6,261 bases of DNA, taken from contig SYLK01000931.1 of NCBI GenBank assembly GCA_005809115.1, positions 1-6,261 on the forward strand, given 5' to 3'. Shown one piece after another: positions 5,953 through 6,261 of this stretch; within the stretch, counting starts at the first letter, position 1; each line of letters begins with the position of its first letter. Position numbers and translations under genes: made by a program. This DNA comes from Planctomyces sp. (lineage in GTDB: Bacteria > Planctomycetota > Planctomycetia > Planctomycetales > Planctomycetaceae). The notes below the pieces were generated by a model. The model was not told the origin of the DNA and ran no database searches. It saw only the letters and a program-made list of their open reading frames with translations.

Positions 5953-6261
5953 CGGGGAGACTCCCGCGCGATCACGGGGAGCACCGCTGCCAGGATCACT
6001 TCGACAATCTCCGCCGGCGTCAGCGTCTCCGCGTCCACTGTCACAGTCGCCGCTGCACGATACACCGGTTCCCGCGACTGCAGCACTCGCGCCACTTCAT
6101 CCTCGGCGGACATACCGGTGAGGCTGGGGCGCCGCTCTGACGTGCCGACGTCGGAGGCGATGCGTCGCGCAAGAACCTCCGGAGATGCCTGCAGCCAGAC
6201 TACCGGACCGGCCGCTCGCATTCGCCCGCGATTCTGCTCCGCCAGCACCGCACCACCCCCG
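5949..6261 (-). CDS. aroK: Shikimate kinase, C-terminal part (5' end outside window)
   Basis: Shikimate kinase phosphorylates shikimate at the 3-hydroxyl with ATP, the fifth step of chorismate synthesis, in the cytoplasm. The visible 103 residues begin at the conserved glycine triplet GGGAVL (1-6 of the fragment), which contacts shikimate, and continue with GPVVWLQASPEVLARRI (18-34). The lid region follows as RRPSLTG (43-49), where most members have RPLL. LQSREPVYRAAATVTVD (60-76) carries the conserved Arg of the RxPxY motif. The P-loop and the shikimate-binding Asp/Arg lie beyond the window. The frame is open to the edge, so any start inside the fragment, such as GTG 6248, is spurious. The TGA overlaps the prepilin peptidase GTG by 4 bases, a sign of translational coupling. 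Confidence 0.94.
   Translation of the reverse strand, partial: GGGAVLAEQNRGRMRAAGPVVWLQASPEVLARRIASDVGTSERRPSLTGMSAEDEVARVLQSREPVYRAAATVTVDAETLTPAEIVEVILAAVLPVIARESPR

Overview
The window is GC-rich (about 60% by eye) bacterial chromosome, densely coding. It holds four complete genes and two that run off the ends. No RNA genes, mobile elements or CRISPR arrays are visible. The gene set and protein styles (a long A24 prepilin peptidase with a conserved-looking tail, an exopolyphosphatase with a C-terminal HD domain, a ROK kinase with a modified sugar loop) suggest a member of the Planctomycetota. That placement rests on remembered resemblance and was not tested.

Left half, all on the minus strand and read right to left: a ROK-family sugar kinase (3822-2827), an exopolyphosphatase/GppA-type phosphatase (2748-1138) and the first 361 residues of polyphosphate kinase 1 (1083 to beyond base 1). 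The gaps are 78 and 54 bases with no obvious terminator, so the three are probably co-transcribed. Ppk1 makes polyphosphate from ATP and Ppx degrades it. The sugar kinase upstream raises the untested idea of a link between polyphosphate and sugar phosphorylation.

Middle: a 232-base divergent intergenic region (3823-4054) with a perfect 6-bp dyad, a tandem 8-bp repeat and an A-tract flanked by inverted arms. On its plus-strand side lies an OsmC/Ohr-family gene (4055-4564), probably a thiol-based peroxide-defence protein.

Right half, minus strand: the C-terminal part of shikimate kinase (beyond 6261 to 5949) overlaps by 4 bases the start of a 438-residue prepilin peptidase (5952-4636). The prepilin peptidase converges on the OsmC gene across a 71-base gap. 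Aromatic amino-acid synthesis and pilin processing are thus translationally coupled here, although they share no obvious biochemistry.

The most unusual protein-level observation is in the ROK kinase: all four zinc-site residues of the family signature (one His, three Cys) are replaced while the surrounding glycines and the rest of the fold motifs are kept. The Ppx protein also carries Asp-to-Glu changes in both phosphate-binding loops and in its HD motif. I see no convincing wholly new system. These are variants of known families in a suggestive arrangement.
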